Source: an uncultured Phascolarctobacterium sp. (GTDB lineage: Bacteria > Bacillota > Negativicutes > Acidaminococcales > Acidaminococcaceae). From it: a stretch of 14,925 nt of DNA. Of this stretch, positions 7,608 to 13,760 are shown piece by piece (position 1 is the stretch's first letter; each line of letters begins with the position of its first letter). The DNA lies in contig USBV01000024.1 of the NCBI GenBank assembly GCA_900553055.1, forward strand, positions 1 through 14,925, written 5' to 3'. A program made the translations under genes and the position numbers. A model generated the notes under the pieces. That model was not told the DNA's origin. It was given only the letters and a program-made list of their open reading frames with translations, and did not search any database.

Positions 7608-8383
7608 AACGTGTTTATAAATGCAAGGAAGAGCCCGAAGGATTAAAGCGCTACCGCACCAATTATCCTTGGGAAAGCTGGGATCATTTTCGTCGGCGAG
7701 CCCGACGGGGCTACCAAGAAGTAAAGCAGCAGATTTTGCACGACCAGCACGGTCTCTGTGCGTACTGCGAAATCAGCATCAAGCTCGCTGAGGAAGAGGG
7801 CGAGGTGGACGATTTCAGAGTGGAGCATTTTTATCCTAAAAGCGCTACCACGGAATATGGCCACAACTACCACCTAGATTGGCACAATCTTTTGGGCGTG
7901 TGTCACGGTGGCAGCCAACCCTATGTGCCCGACGCCCAATGGCGTTACTCTAAACAAAAAAATGACCGCAGCTGCGACGTGCCCAAGGGTGGCAAGCCCA
8001 TTACGGCCATGATTTTAAATCCCCTAAAAATCCCCGGCAAGGTGCGCATCTTTTGCTATACCGAGCATTCCGGCAAAATGATGGTGGATAAAACCACCTG
8101 TCCCAAAAAGCTGTGGAACAAGGCCGAGCGTACTATTAGGGAGCTAAACCTTAACGCGCCGCGCCTCATGCGCATGCGCTTAGCCGTCATCCAAAAGCTG
8201 GAGGATGACATTGCCGCCGAGCTAGAGCAAGGCGCACAGCTGGAGGAGGTGCTGGCCATGCTGGCCGAAACCTGCCTAGTGCCGGACTACGAGGGTATTT
8301 CCCTTCCCTTCTTTTCGGTAATACGCTGGTATTTAGGCGAGGCAGCCGAAAAGGTTATCGCTGCCAGCGGCGATAAGCTATAA
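7604..8383 (+). CDS. ptuB: HNH endonuclease of the TIGR02646 type, PtuB-like
   Basis: 259 residues, close to the usual size for this family. Visible are a zinc-binding CAYC (C52/C55), the catalytic EHFYPKS (E74, H75), the DWHNLLGVC segment (D92, W93, N95, C100), C124 as a possible fourth zinc ligand in NDRSCDVPKGG, and the ILNPLKIP...FCYTEHSGK block that often follows in retron/Septu-associated HNH proteins. The C-terminal third is helical and charged, perhaps the ATPase-contacting part. The start codon lies inside the ATPase stop (ATGA, 4-nt overlap), with GGAGG 9-10 nt upstream within the ATPase gene. Known relatives cut nucleic acid as effectors of Septu and of retron Ec78-type systems. 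No reverse transcriptase or retron RNA is present in this window, so type I-like Septu is the better reading. Confidence 0.85.
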   Translation: MKRVYKCKEEPEGLKRYRTNYPWESWDHFRRRARRGYQEVKQQILHDQHGLCAYCEISIKLAEEEGEVDDFRVEHFYPKSATTEYGHNYHLDWHNLLGVCHGGSQPYVPDAQWRYSKQKNDRSCDVPKGGKPITAMILNPLKIPGKVRIFCYTEHSGKMMVDKTTCPKKLWNKAERTIRELNLNAPRLMRMRLAVIQKLEDDIAAELEQGAQLEEVLAMLAETCLVPDYEGISLPFFSVIRWYLGEAAEKVIAASGDKL

Positions 8384-8385
8384 AA

Positions 8386-8440
8386 ACAAATCCCACATCT
8401 GCTACCAATTTGCGGTAGTGATGTGGGATTATTACTTTTT
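8386..8440. terminator. Long bidirectional intrinsic terminator after the HNH gene
   Basis: A 17-bp stem with one bulged base spans 8389-8406 and 8413-8430 (AATCCCACATC pairs with GATGTGGGATT, then GCTACC with GGTAGT) around a 7-nt loop. T-rich tracts follow on both strands (ATTATTACTTTTTT on plus, ATTTGTTTTT on minus). It closes the plus-strand defence pair and the converging minus-strand small-protein genes. Confidence 0.9.
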
Positions 8441-8446
8441 TACTAT

Positions 8447-8941
8447 TTAATACCACTGCGTCTTGCTGCGCAGCCAAGCCTCGGTTTTATCATTCTTTTT
8501 ACGCAGGCGCAGCCACGTTCCCTCATCCACGGGCACTGCCGCATCCTTGGGCACCTCCAGCTCCACCATCAGGCCCCTCTTCGTCTTCACCTGCACGCGG
8601 CAGGGAGCAGCCGGCTTATCTAAGTTCGCTTTGCTAAGCTTATACACAGCGCCCTGCTCCAGCTTATATTTCGTATGCTCTGCATCCTCCAACAGGATGC
8701 TCTTAACCATTTTGATAGCAGTGGGCTTAGTTAACTCCAGCTTATCCACCACTAAAAGCTCCTCGCCCACATGGAAAAGGGAGCTTGCGCTCAGCACCGT
8801 CACGCTGGGCTCAACATAAAGTGCATCCCCATCCCGCACGGTAATAGTACGAATGCGCGTGCCCAAAATATTATTGGCCATCACAAAGCCAGCCAAGGTA
8901 GCAAGGATAACCAAAATCACCATTATCGTTCTTTTACTCAT
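8447..8941 (-). CDS. Small membrane-anchored protein, probable SH3-like extracytoplasmic domain
   Basis: I do not recognise a named family. From the ATG at 8941 it is 164 residues: a short basic N-terminus (MSKRT), one hydrophobic helix (about residues 6-26) without a clear lipobox, then a soluble beta-rich region. DGDALYVEPSVTV and the C-terminal GTWLRLRKKNDKTEAWLRSKT resemble bacterial SH3-type modules, which in other proteins bind peptidoglycan or metals. I chose 8941 rather than the GTG at 8950, because GAGG sits 8 nt before the ATG and overlaps the stop of the gene upstream. The preceding gene ends 10 nt away and has the same layout, so the two are likely co-transcribed and possibly paralogous. 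Topology suggests a single-pass protein facing outside the cytoplasmic membrane. Confidence 0.7.
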   Translation of the reverse strand: MSKRTIMVILVILATLAGFVMANNILGTRIRTITVRDGDALYVEPSVTVLSASSLFHVGEELLVVDKLELTKPTAIKMVKSILLEDAEHTKYKLEQGAVYKLSKANLDKPAAPCRVQVKTKRGLMVELEVPKDAAVPVDEGTWLRLRKKNDKTEAWLRSKTQWY

Positions 8942-8951
8942 CGCCTGCACC

Positions 8952-9536
8952 TCACATCAGCTTGCTTTCTGAAAGTGTATCGTATTTCATAAAGCCCGGC
9001 TTACCCTGAAACTCCACCTTTTTCCACTGTCCTACATAGGGAAAGCGCAAATACTGCACATCAAAATCCTTGTCATAATATTTTCCGTCCACAAAAACGC
9101 GTCCTTTGATTTCGCCATTACCACGATCGGCTCGCAAAATCTGCACCTTGCTGCCTTCAGGGATAATATGCCTTGCACCCCAAAAGCGTTGGAACTGCAG
9201 CTCCACCGTAGTTACAGCGTAGGTATCATCCTTATCTTGGCTAGAAATAGTTTCCAAATAATCAACCTGCACGCCCTTGGACATATGCTCAATAACCTTG
9301 CCTTCAAGGCCAGAGGGGAGATTATACAGCTCGGCCTTATCGAGCAGAACCACGCACTGCAAGCGTCCTGCCTCCACCTCTGCATACTGCAAATGCTGAG
9401 TTAGATGGGCTGTATTATATTTATTGGTCTTCACGCTGTGGGCGCTTACCAAAGCGTAGCAGCCCCCGGCCACGGCACCCAAGACAAAAAAGCCTGCCAG
9501 CACTAGCGCTGTAGCCTTCAGCTCCCTTCCTTCCAT
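8952..9536 (-). CDS. Membrane-anchored protein with probable SH3-like extracytoplasmic region, first gene of a pair
   Basis: 194 residues, family not recognised. It begins with a charged MEGRELK, a glycine-rich hydrophobic helix (about residues 8-31; contains a Cys but no clean lipobox), a helical stretch with QHLQYAEVEAG, then a beta-rich part. KAELYNLPSGLEGKVIEHMSKGVQV looks like an SH3 domain opening, and GQWKKVEFQGKPGFMKYD near the end is the usual closing strand pair with a Trp. The start ATG at 9536 has AAAGGAG 7 nt upstream. The downstream gene shares the same order of elements (helix, SH3-like start, central segment, WxxxR/K closing motif). Nothing nearby names the pathway; envelope association is inferred from topology only. 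Confidence 0.7.
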   Translation of the reverse strand: MEGRELKATALVLAGFFVLGAVAGGCYALVSAHSVKTNKYNTAHLTQHLQYAEVEAGRLQCVVLLDKAELYNLPSGLEGKVIEHMSKGVQVDYLETISSQDKDDTYAVTTVELQFQRFWGARHIIPEGSKVQILRADRGNGEIKGRVFVDGKYYDKDFDVQYLRFPYVGQWKKVEFQGKPGFMKYDTLSESKLM

Positions 9537-9630
9537 GCTTTCACTCCTTTACATCACATCGTGCTTTTCCTAATAATACTACTTAGTTATATTCTTACAT
9601 AAGTCACGCTGCTTTGCAAGTACCCCAGCA

Positions 9631-9665
9631 TAACAAAAAGACCTAAGAGCGAATTCTTAGGTCTT
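9631..9665 (-). terminator. Intrinsic terminator of tRNA-Leu(CAG)
   Basis: Perfect 11-bp inverted repeat AAGACCTAAGA (9638-9648) / TCTTAGGTCTT (9655-9665) with a 6-nt loop. Read on the minus strand it continues into TTTTTG. It lies 11 nt after the tRNA 3' end and should shield the small-protein pair from tRNA transcription. Confidence 0.85.
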
Positions 9666-9675
9666 AGTTTTCATT

Positions 9676-9761
9676 TGGTGCGGTAGAGAGGATTTGAACC
9701 TCCACGGGGTTGCCCCCACTAGCTCCTGAGGCTAGCGCGTCTGCCGTTCCGCCACTACCGC
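9676..9761 (-). tRNA. tRNA-Leu (anticodon CAG)
   Basis: Minus strand acceptor GCGGTAG pairs with CTACCGC and is followed by an encoded CCA. The anticodon arm CTAGC / GCTAG encloses the loop CTCAGGA (anticodon CAG), the long variable arm GGGG-CAA-CCCC marks a class II tRNA, and the T-arm contains GGTTCAAATCC. Length is 86 nt. It reads CUG leucine codons. Confidence 0.97.
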
Positions 9762-9788
9762 GTTTTTTGTCGCATCAGCAATGAATAT

Positions 9789-9817
9789 ATATTACCACAA
9801 AGGCTGCTATATGTCAA
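9789..9817 (-). promoter_or_regulatory. Promoter of tRNA-Leu(CAG)
   Basis: Minus strand TTGACA (9812-9817) and TAATAT (9789-9794) with 17 nt spacing. The start site should fall near 9782, about 20 nt before the mature tRNA. It sits only about 20 nt after the stop of the dehydrogenase gene, where I see no convincing terminator, so some read-through into the tRNA is possible. Confidence 0.8.
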
Positions 9818-9836
9818 CAGCTTTTCGTGATATTTT

Positions 9837-10955
9837 TTAAGCTTGTGCTTTTTCAGCCTTATAAGAGCGGCCTAAAGCGTTAACTTCCTTCATAACCTCA
9901 AAGAAACGCTCCTTGTTCACGCATTTGGGTTTGTGCTTCCAGCCAGCAGAGGTCTTGAATTTTTCGTACATGGTTTCAAACTCATCCTCTTCGATTTCTA
10001 CATCATCGAAGCAAACGGGCAGGCCAATGGAATAGTTAAAGTCCATCAAACGCTTCACCATATCCATATCACCAGCATAAGCAACCTGTACCAGCGTACC
10101 CAGAGCTACTACCTCACCATGCAGATGGTTGTGACCCTTTTTGGTCACAGTGGAGCCGTAGTATACGCAGTGAGCAAGCATGCTGTTATAGTAATATGCA
10201 TTGTCTTCAGTAGTAGTTAAATTAGAAGCCAAGCCAGTGGAAATGATAATATCCAATATAACCTGAATCAGCTCGAAGCTGTTGCGATGCGCACGGAAGT
10301 CCTCCAAGGCCTTTTTGCCATTGTCCAAAATGGGCGCAGTGCACACGCGGCTGATTTGTTGGCCGAGCAAAGTAGTATGGAAGAGCTGGTCATCCTGGGA
10401 AGCAAACACAACCTCGAACTCCTTAGAAAGAGCATCGCCAATGCCGGCCCAAAACAGCGGCTCGGGAGAATCGGCAATAATAGCGGAGTTAATGAAGCAA
10501 TGGTTGCAGGGCTTGGTGGGGAAATTGCCACGATAGCTGCCACCGGGATAATACATAATAGCTTGAGCAGAGAAGGCAGCACAGTTGGAGCCTACAGTGG
10601 GGAATGTAAAGAGGGGCTTATCCATAAGATGAGCCGCATATTTTACAGTATCAATAGCGCGACCGCCGCCCACAGCAAAGAGGATATCGGCCTCCTGAAC
10701 AGCCGGCAAATCCATGAGCATATGGCTATTTTCGTGAGTGCATTCACCGCCGTACCAAATGAAGTCCAAAATTTTAATATCAGAGCCGGCAACGCCCTCA
10801 ATAATAGCGTCCTTCGCTTTAGACAAAGCAGTTTTACCGCCAATAACGGCCACCTTTTTACCCAAAAAGCGCGCTGCATGGGGAATTTGCTTATAGGCAT
10901 CGGCACCAATGGAGTAGGATGATAGGTTAACAGTGTAGCTTGTAGTGTTGATCAT
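9837..10955 (-). CDS. Iron-containing alcohol dehydrogenase family protein, glycerol dehydrogenase-like
   Basis: 372-residue cytoplasmic NAD(P)-dependent dehydrogenase. Visible are the dinucleotide-binding AVGGGRAIDTVK (GGG at 96-98), the FPTVGSN segment typical of GldA-type members (about 119-124), and metal ligands D174 (in GIGDALSKEF), H262 (AHCVYYG) and H279 (HNHLHGE). This set fits glycerol dehydrogenase better than the longer butanol/1,3-propanediol dehydrogenases. The true substrate cannot be fixed; related proteins act on glycerol, dihydroxyacetone or small hydroxyketones, and some relatives are annotated only as Fe-ADH. The ATG at 10955 has GAGGAGG 6 nt upstream. A TTG at 10970 overlaps that SD and is not credible. 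The gene appears monocistronic, with its upstream region holding a strong -10 and a hairpin. Confidence 0.88.
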   Translation of the reverse strand: MINTTSYTVNLSSYSIGADAYKQIPHAARFLGKKVAVIGGKTALSKAKDAIIEGVAGSDIKILDFIWYGGECTHENSHMLMDLPAVQEADILFAVGGGRAIDTVKYAAHLMDKPLFTFPTVGSNCAAFSAQAIMYYPGGSYRGNFPTKPCNHCFINSAIIADSPEPLFWAGIGDALSKEFEVVFASQDDQLFHTTLLGQQISRVCTAPILDNGKKALEDFRAHRNSFELIQVILDIIISTGLASNLTTTEDNAYYYNSMLAHCVYYGSTVTKKGHNHLHGEVVALGTLVQVAYAGDMDMVKRLMDFNYSIGLPVCFDDVEIEEDEFETMYEKFKTSAGWKHKPKCVNKERFFEVMKEVNALGRSYKAEKAQA

Positions 10956-11022
10956 GTTATGCCTCCTCAAGATTTATCCATACTTACGATAATATTTTTT
11001 CTTCACTAATTCCATAATTCTG

Positions 11023-11028
11023 ATTATA
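11023..11028 (-). promoter_or_regulatory. Probable -10 element of the dehydrogenase promoter
   Basis: Minus strand GCTATAAT carries a perfect -10 (11023-11028) about 68 nt upstream of the dehydrogenase ATG. The expected -35 region (near 11046-11051) is a run of T with no good match, so activation or an atypical promoter is possible. Confidence 0.45.
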
Positions 11029-11069
11029 GCACAAAAAAATGCATAAAAAAAGACTTATTCTAATGAAGG

Positions 11070-11099
11070 AAACCATGCCGAAAGAGTTCGACATGGTTT
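11070..11099. other. Perfect-arm inverted repeat in the gap between the dehydrogenase and pilus genes
   Basis: AAACCATG (11070-11077) pairs with CATGGTTT (11092-11099). After one C/A mismatch, CGAA pairs with TTCG around an AGAG loop. Neither strand has a T-run directly after it, so it is not a standard terminator. It lies about 20 nt upstream of the dehydrogenase -35 region and about 100 nt past the end of the pilus operon. It could be an operator, an RNA stem or an operon-end structure. Confidence 0.6.
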
Positions 11100-11196
11100 G
11101 TTGTGCCAATTTGCCAATTAAATTTGCATAGAATAGGTTATGCCGAATTGCTTGCTAATAATGCCTTATAATTAGACTCTTTAAAAAACTAAACAA

Positions 11197-12102
11197 TCAG
11201 TTTGTGAAGGCGCAGGAAGCAAATGGCGCTACCACATCTGCATCCGCGCTAAAGCTAGAAGTACCCTTGAAAATAATTTTGTTGGCGATGATTAAGCCAT
11301 TAATGGTGCAGCCAGTACCGATGCTAACCGTGCCATAGGCATGTACAAGGGCTTTACTCATGCGCACATTGTCGCCAATAAGAATATTACCCTTTTGGCT
11401 ATACATTACTAAACGGTCGGGAAAGCTGCAGCCATTGCCAATATCGATGCTGCCCTTATTAACAAAAACCGTTGCACCAGGAACTCTACTATTGCTCTTA
11501 AAGGCAAAGCTTTTATCCGCATCAAGATACGTAAAATGCCTGCTTAAGCCCTCACTTATTGCTACATCTGCCGTAATATCGCTAGCTGCCTTGTTAAAGA
11601 AAAATCTTACCTCAGGAAGCTTTACTTCTTCTGTGCTTGCTTGTTTATATACTGCTTGCTGGGGTAAATATTCTAAGCCTGTGGCCGTTTTGCTAGCTAA
11701 AGCATACTTCCCCGCCAGCTCACGCTGGCTTGCGGCAAATTTTAAGGTGAGCTGGCACAGTCGCTGTACTGCGCTACCTAGATTAGTGGCTGTGCCCTGT
11801 ACCTGCAAAAAGTTAATCAGGCCATCGCTGCTATCCACGCTCTTTGCAACAATTTCTACGGGCTCGCTGCCAGGCTGCAAAGCTCCTGCAAAGCACTGGT
11901 ACTGCCCCGGTGTGAGGGAGCTATCCTTTAAGCTTAAAAAAAACGAATTGTTTAGCTGCCTTAGCTGCTGCTCGAGCAGCCTTTGCTTTGTTTTCGCCAG
12001 CTCCCGCTGGCTCCAAAGCAAAGCCATGTGTGCAAACATCGCCAGCAGCAAGGCTACTAATAATAAATAGACGCTGATGCTGCCCCGTTCACCCTTGCGC
12101 AT
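11197..12102 (-). CDS. Pilin-like/PilX-like N-terminal helix fused to a bactofilin-like repeat domain; last gene of the pilus operon
   Basis: 301 residues. The N-terminus KGERGSISVYLLLVALLLAM is a positively charged leader plus hydrophobic helix like PilX/TadE-type minor pilins. Gly7/Ser8 could be a processing site, but there is no Glu at +5. A long amphipathic stretch (RELAKTKQRLLEQQLRQL) follows. From about residue 195 to 290 the sequence turns into short Gly/Val/Ile-rich rungs (VFVNKGSIDIGNG, KGNILIGDN, YGTVSIGTGCTINGLIIANK) that resemble the right-handed beta-helix of bactofilin-type 'polymer-forming cytoskeletal' proteins. Known PilX-like proteins in other bacteria can carry such domains, so this may be a tip or adhesive minor subunit. 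The start ATG at 12102 overlaps the previous gene by 14 nt, with GGAGAG upstream. A weak AT-rich stem (AAACT/AGTTT then TTT) overlaps the stop and may end the operon. Confidence 0.75.
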   Translation of the reverse strand: MRKGERGSISVYLLLVALLLAMFAHMALLWSQRELAKTKQRLLEQQLRQLNNSFFLSLKDSSLTPGQYQCFAGALQPGSEPVEIVAKSVDSSDGLINFLQVQGTATNLGSAVQRLCQLTLKFAASQRELAGKYALASKTATGLEYLPQQAVYKQASTEEVKLPEVRFFFNKAASDITADVAISEGLSRHFTYLDADKSFAFKSNSRVPGATVFVNKGSIDIGNGCSFPDRLVMYSQKGNILIGDNVRMSKALVHAYGTVSIGTGCTINGLIIANKIIFKGTSSFSADADVVAPFASCAFTN

Positions 12103-12622
12103 CGCTAATCTCTCCGTTATAGCAAGTTAACACCTGCTCAAAGCTGCGCTCCTCCCTTTGCCCTTGCAGCGCAAAGCTTATGCGCAGGCTGCGGGCAGCA
12201 AGCCTTTGTACCTGCCAATTTTTAACCTGCACCCCGGCAATAAACAAGGGATTGGTGCCCGTGCCGTTGCCCGTAGTAGTTTGCAAATAAAGGCCACCAT
12301 TACGATAATAAATCACAATCTTTTTATTACCCATAATAGTGTTCAGCCTTAAAACCCCGCTAGGAGCAATCTCTATCGCGGTGGCATTATAGCAAAGCTG
12401 CTTTTCGAGCAACGCCTGCATATAGCTACCCGCCTGCGCCAAGCTGAGCTGCTCGTGCAAGCGCTGCCAGCTTAGAGCAGTGCGCCCTAGACCTGTGCAC
12501 ACCAAGGCCGCCAAAACAGCTCCCATGGCTAAGGATGCTACATAGGTTAACAGCATAAAGCCCTTCTCCCTAGGGTGCGCATTTAAGCAAGGAGCACAGC
12601 TGTCGCTCTCTATTCGGGGCAT
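12089..12622 (-). CDS. Minor prepilin/pseudopilin-like protein lacking Glu at +5
   Basis: 177 residues with a 21-residue leader ending REKG (G21), then FMLLTYVASLAMGAVLAALV. The order Gly, Phe, then a membrane helix is that of a type IV prepilin, but the residue at +5 is Thr instead of the conserved Glu. The soluble part contains two Cys that could pair (about C97 and C168) and strand-rich segments (KKIVIYYRNGGLYLQT). The ATG at 12622 has TGAGGG just upstream and overlaps the previous gene by 53 nt, the longest overlap in the operon. A shorter start at the Met just after the Phe would destroy the leader, so 12622 is preferred. By position it corresponds to a ComGF/GspJ-like member, but sequence identity to either is not evident to me. 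Confidence 0.75.
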   Translation of the reverse strand: MPRIESDSCAPCLNAHPREKGFMLLTYVASLAMGAVLAALVCTGLGRTALSWQRLHEQLSLAQAGSYMQALLEKQLCYNATAIEIAPSGVLRLNTIMGNKKIVIYYRNGGLYLQTTTGNGTGTNPLFIAGVQVKNWQVQRLAARSLRISFALQGQREERSFEQVLTCYNGEISDAQG

Positions 12623-12884
12623 ATACCCTCACCTCCATATAGCGGTAACCATTTTGCTCTTTGTATTCCACCTCCGTTGGATACGCACTACCTACATCAA
12701 GCTCGCCTGCAGTCAGCTGCGCTGCCTGCCAAGCCTCCTCCAGCGCCAAGCTGCGCCGCTGTACCTGAAAGCAAGCCGTAAAGCCTTGAGCCGCTGCCGC
12801 CAAAAGTACACTGCATAAGCCAAAGCACAGGAGCTCATATAACAAAAAGAAGCCCTTGCTAGCGTTATCTTTATTGGATTTCAT
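12570..12884 (-). CDS. Small minor prepilin-like protein with Glu shifted to +6
   Basis: From the ATG at 12884 it has 104 residues: leader MKSNKDNASKG, then FFLLYELLCFGLCSVLLAAAA. The Gly-Phe junction and helix mark a prepilin-like protein, but the acidic residue falls at +6 with Tyr at +5. The soluble part is short (about 65 residues) with a central AWQAAQLTAGELDVG helix and a C-terminal strand pair RYMEVRVYAP. The start overlaps the previous gene's stop by 14 nt and has no convincing SD, so translation probably depends on coupling. An upstream in-frame start at 12932 lies deep inside the previous gene and would put 16 extra residues before the leader. It is similar in size and place to ComGE. 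Confidence 0.72.
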   Translation of the reverse strand: MKSNKDNASKGFFLLYELLCFGLCSVLLAAAAQGFTACFQVQRRSLALEEAWQAAQLTAGELDVGSAYPTEVEYKEQNGYRYMEVRVYAPNRERQLCSLLKCAP

Positions 12885-13356
12885 AAACCAGCACCCTGCC
12901 CGTAATGGGCTGCACATCCACCTGATAGCCAAAATTTGCTAGCTGCTTATGTCGCAGCCTATAAAAGCCATTACTAGAGGGAGCGCCATTTTGGCTAAAG
13001 CCCAATCTAGCTATGTAGCTTGCAAAATAGACATCCTCACAGGCGTAGTCGGCAAAACGCACGGCACTCACAGCAGTGCCCTTTTCGGTAAGATAATAGC
13101 CATTTTTAGCCTCGCTGGCGCGCAAGTCCCTAGTTATGGCGTTGACGCGAAACAATGACTGCTGCTGTAACTGCCGCAAATCGCTAGCCAAAAGCTGGGC
13201 CACAAAGCGCAGCTGCTCCTTATGATAATTGCGCCACAGGGCCGCATTTTGTGTATAAACAAAGCCACTGCTTAGCATGAGGATGGCTGTTAGAGCCATG
13301 ATTTCTAGCAGAGCATAGCCAGCCTGCCCATTAGAACTACTGACCTTGTTCTTCAT
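12871..13356 (-). CDS. Minor prepilin (GspH/ComGD-like) with canonical cleavage motif
   Basis: From the ATG at 13356, 161 residues. The leader MKNKVSSSNGQAG ends in Gly13, followed by YALLEIMALTAILMLSSGF with Glu at +5, so the prepilin peptidase motif is intact although +1 is Tyr. The soluble region has a helix FVAQLLASDLRQLQQQ and beta-rich end segments, like GspH-type pseudopilins. The start overlaps the major pilin gene by 20 nt and has little SD, pointing to coupled translation. An in-frame start at 13416 would place 20 additional residues before the leader and lie inside the pilin gene; I reject it. It follows the major pilin as ComGD follows ComGC. Confidence 0.78.
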   Translation of the reverse strand: MKNKVSSSNGQAGYALLEIMALTAILMLSSGFVYTQNAALWRNYHKEQLRFVAQLLASDLRQLQQQSLFRVNAITRDLRASEAKNGYYLTEKGTAVSAVRFADYACEDVYFASYIARLGFSQNGAPSSNGFYRLRHKQLANFGYQVDVQPITGRVLVYEIQ

Positions 13357-13744
13357 TGCTAGGCGGTTTCGCAACGCTCTTGCTAGCTGGGGAAGTAACC
13401 GTAACGCCGCTAGCATTTTTGCCGCTCAGTGAATAGCCTGTGCCATCGGTAGCAGCAGTATATTCCAGCCCATCACCAACGGCATCCTTAAATTCCAGCT
13501 TTCCGCCTAAATAGCTGCTATCCAATGCGGTTAGACTAGCGGGCAGCTTGCCATTATCCATGCGATAAACCTGAATGGCTTGGTCAATAGCCGCCAAATC
13601 ATTGCTTAATTTAGCATTTTTTACCCTATCATTCGCTCCTGATAGGGATGGCATGAGCATGGTGGCTAAAACGCCGATTAAAGCGGCTGCAGCCACCACC
13701 TCAATGAGTGTGAAACCCTTTTGACTACGAAATTTTTGAAGCAT
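13337..13744 (-). CDS. Major prepilin/pseudopilin (ComGC/GspG-like)
   Basis: 135 residues. A short leader MLQKFRSQKG is cleaved after Gly10, followed by FTLIEVVAAAALIGVLATML with Phe +1 and Glu +5, the textbook class III signal. The amphipathic region AKLSNDLAAIDQAIQVYRMDNGKLP then leads to a small C-terminal domain, as in GspG/ComGC proteins. There are no Cys residues, so no disulfide loop. The tail ends in a low-complexity KPPSNEEQGQ that runs under the next gene's start. A strong SD (AAAGGAGGA, 5 nt spacing) makes this the best-translated gene of the operon, as expected for the main fibre subunit. It lies 16 nt after the platform protein gene. Confidence 0.9.
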   Translation of the reverse strand: MLQKFRSQKGFTLIEVVAAAALIGVLATMLMPSLSGANDRVKNAKLSNDLAAIDQAIQVYRMDNGKLPASLTALDSSYLGGKLEFKDAVGDGLEYTAATDGTGYSLSGKNASGVTVTSPASKSVAKPPSNEEQGQ

Positions 13745-13760
13745 AAAAATCCTCCTTTTC

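Noticed and set aside
10287..10922. 211-residue plus-strand open frame
   Set aside because: It lies wholly antisense to the dehydrogenase gene, which has all family motifs; it has no SD or recognisable domain and is a shadow of that gene.
11360..12070. 236-residue plus-strand open frame
   Set aside because: Antisense to the pilin/beta-helix gene; composition (Ser, Leu, Lys rich) is that of a complementary-strand shadow, and no start signal is present.
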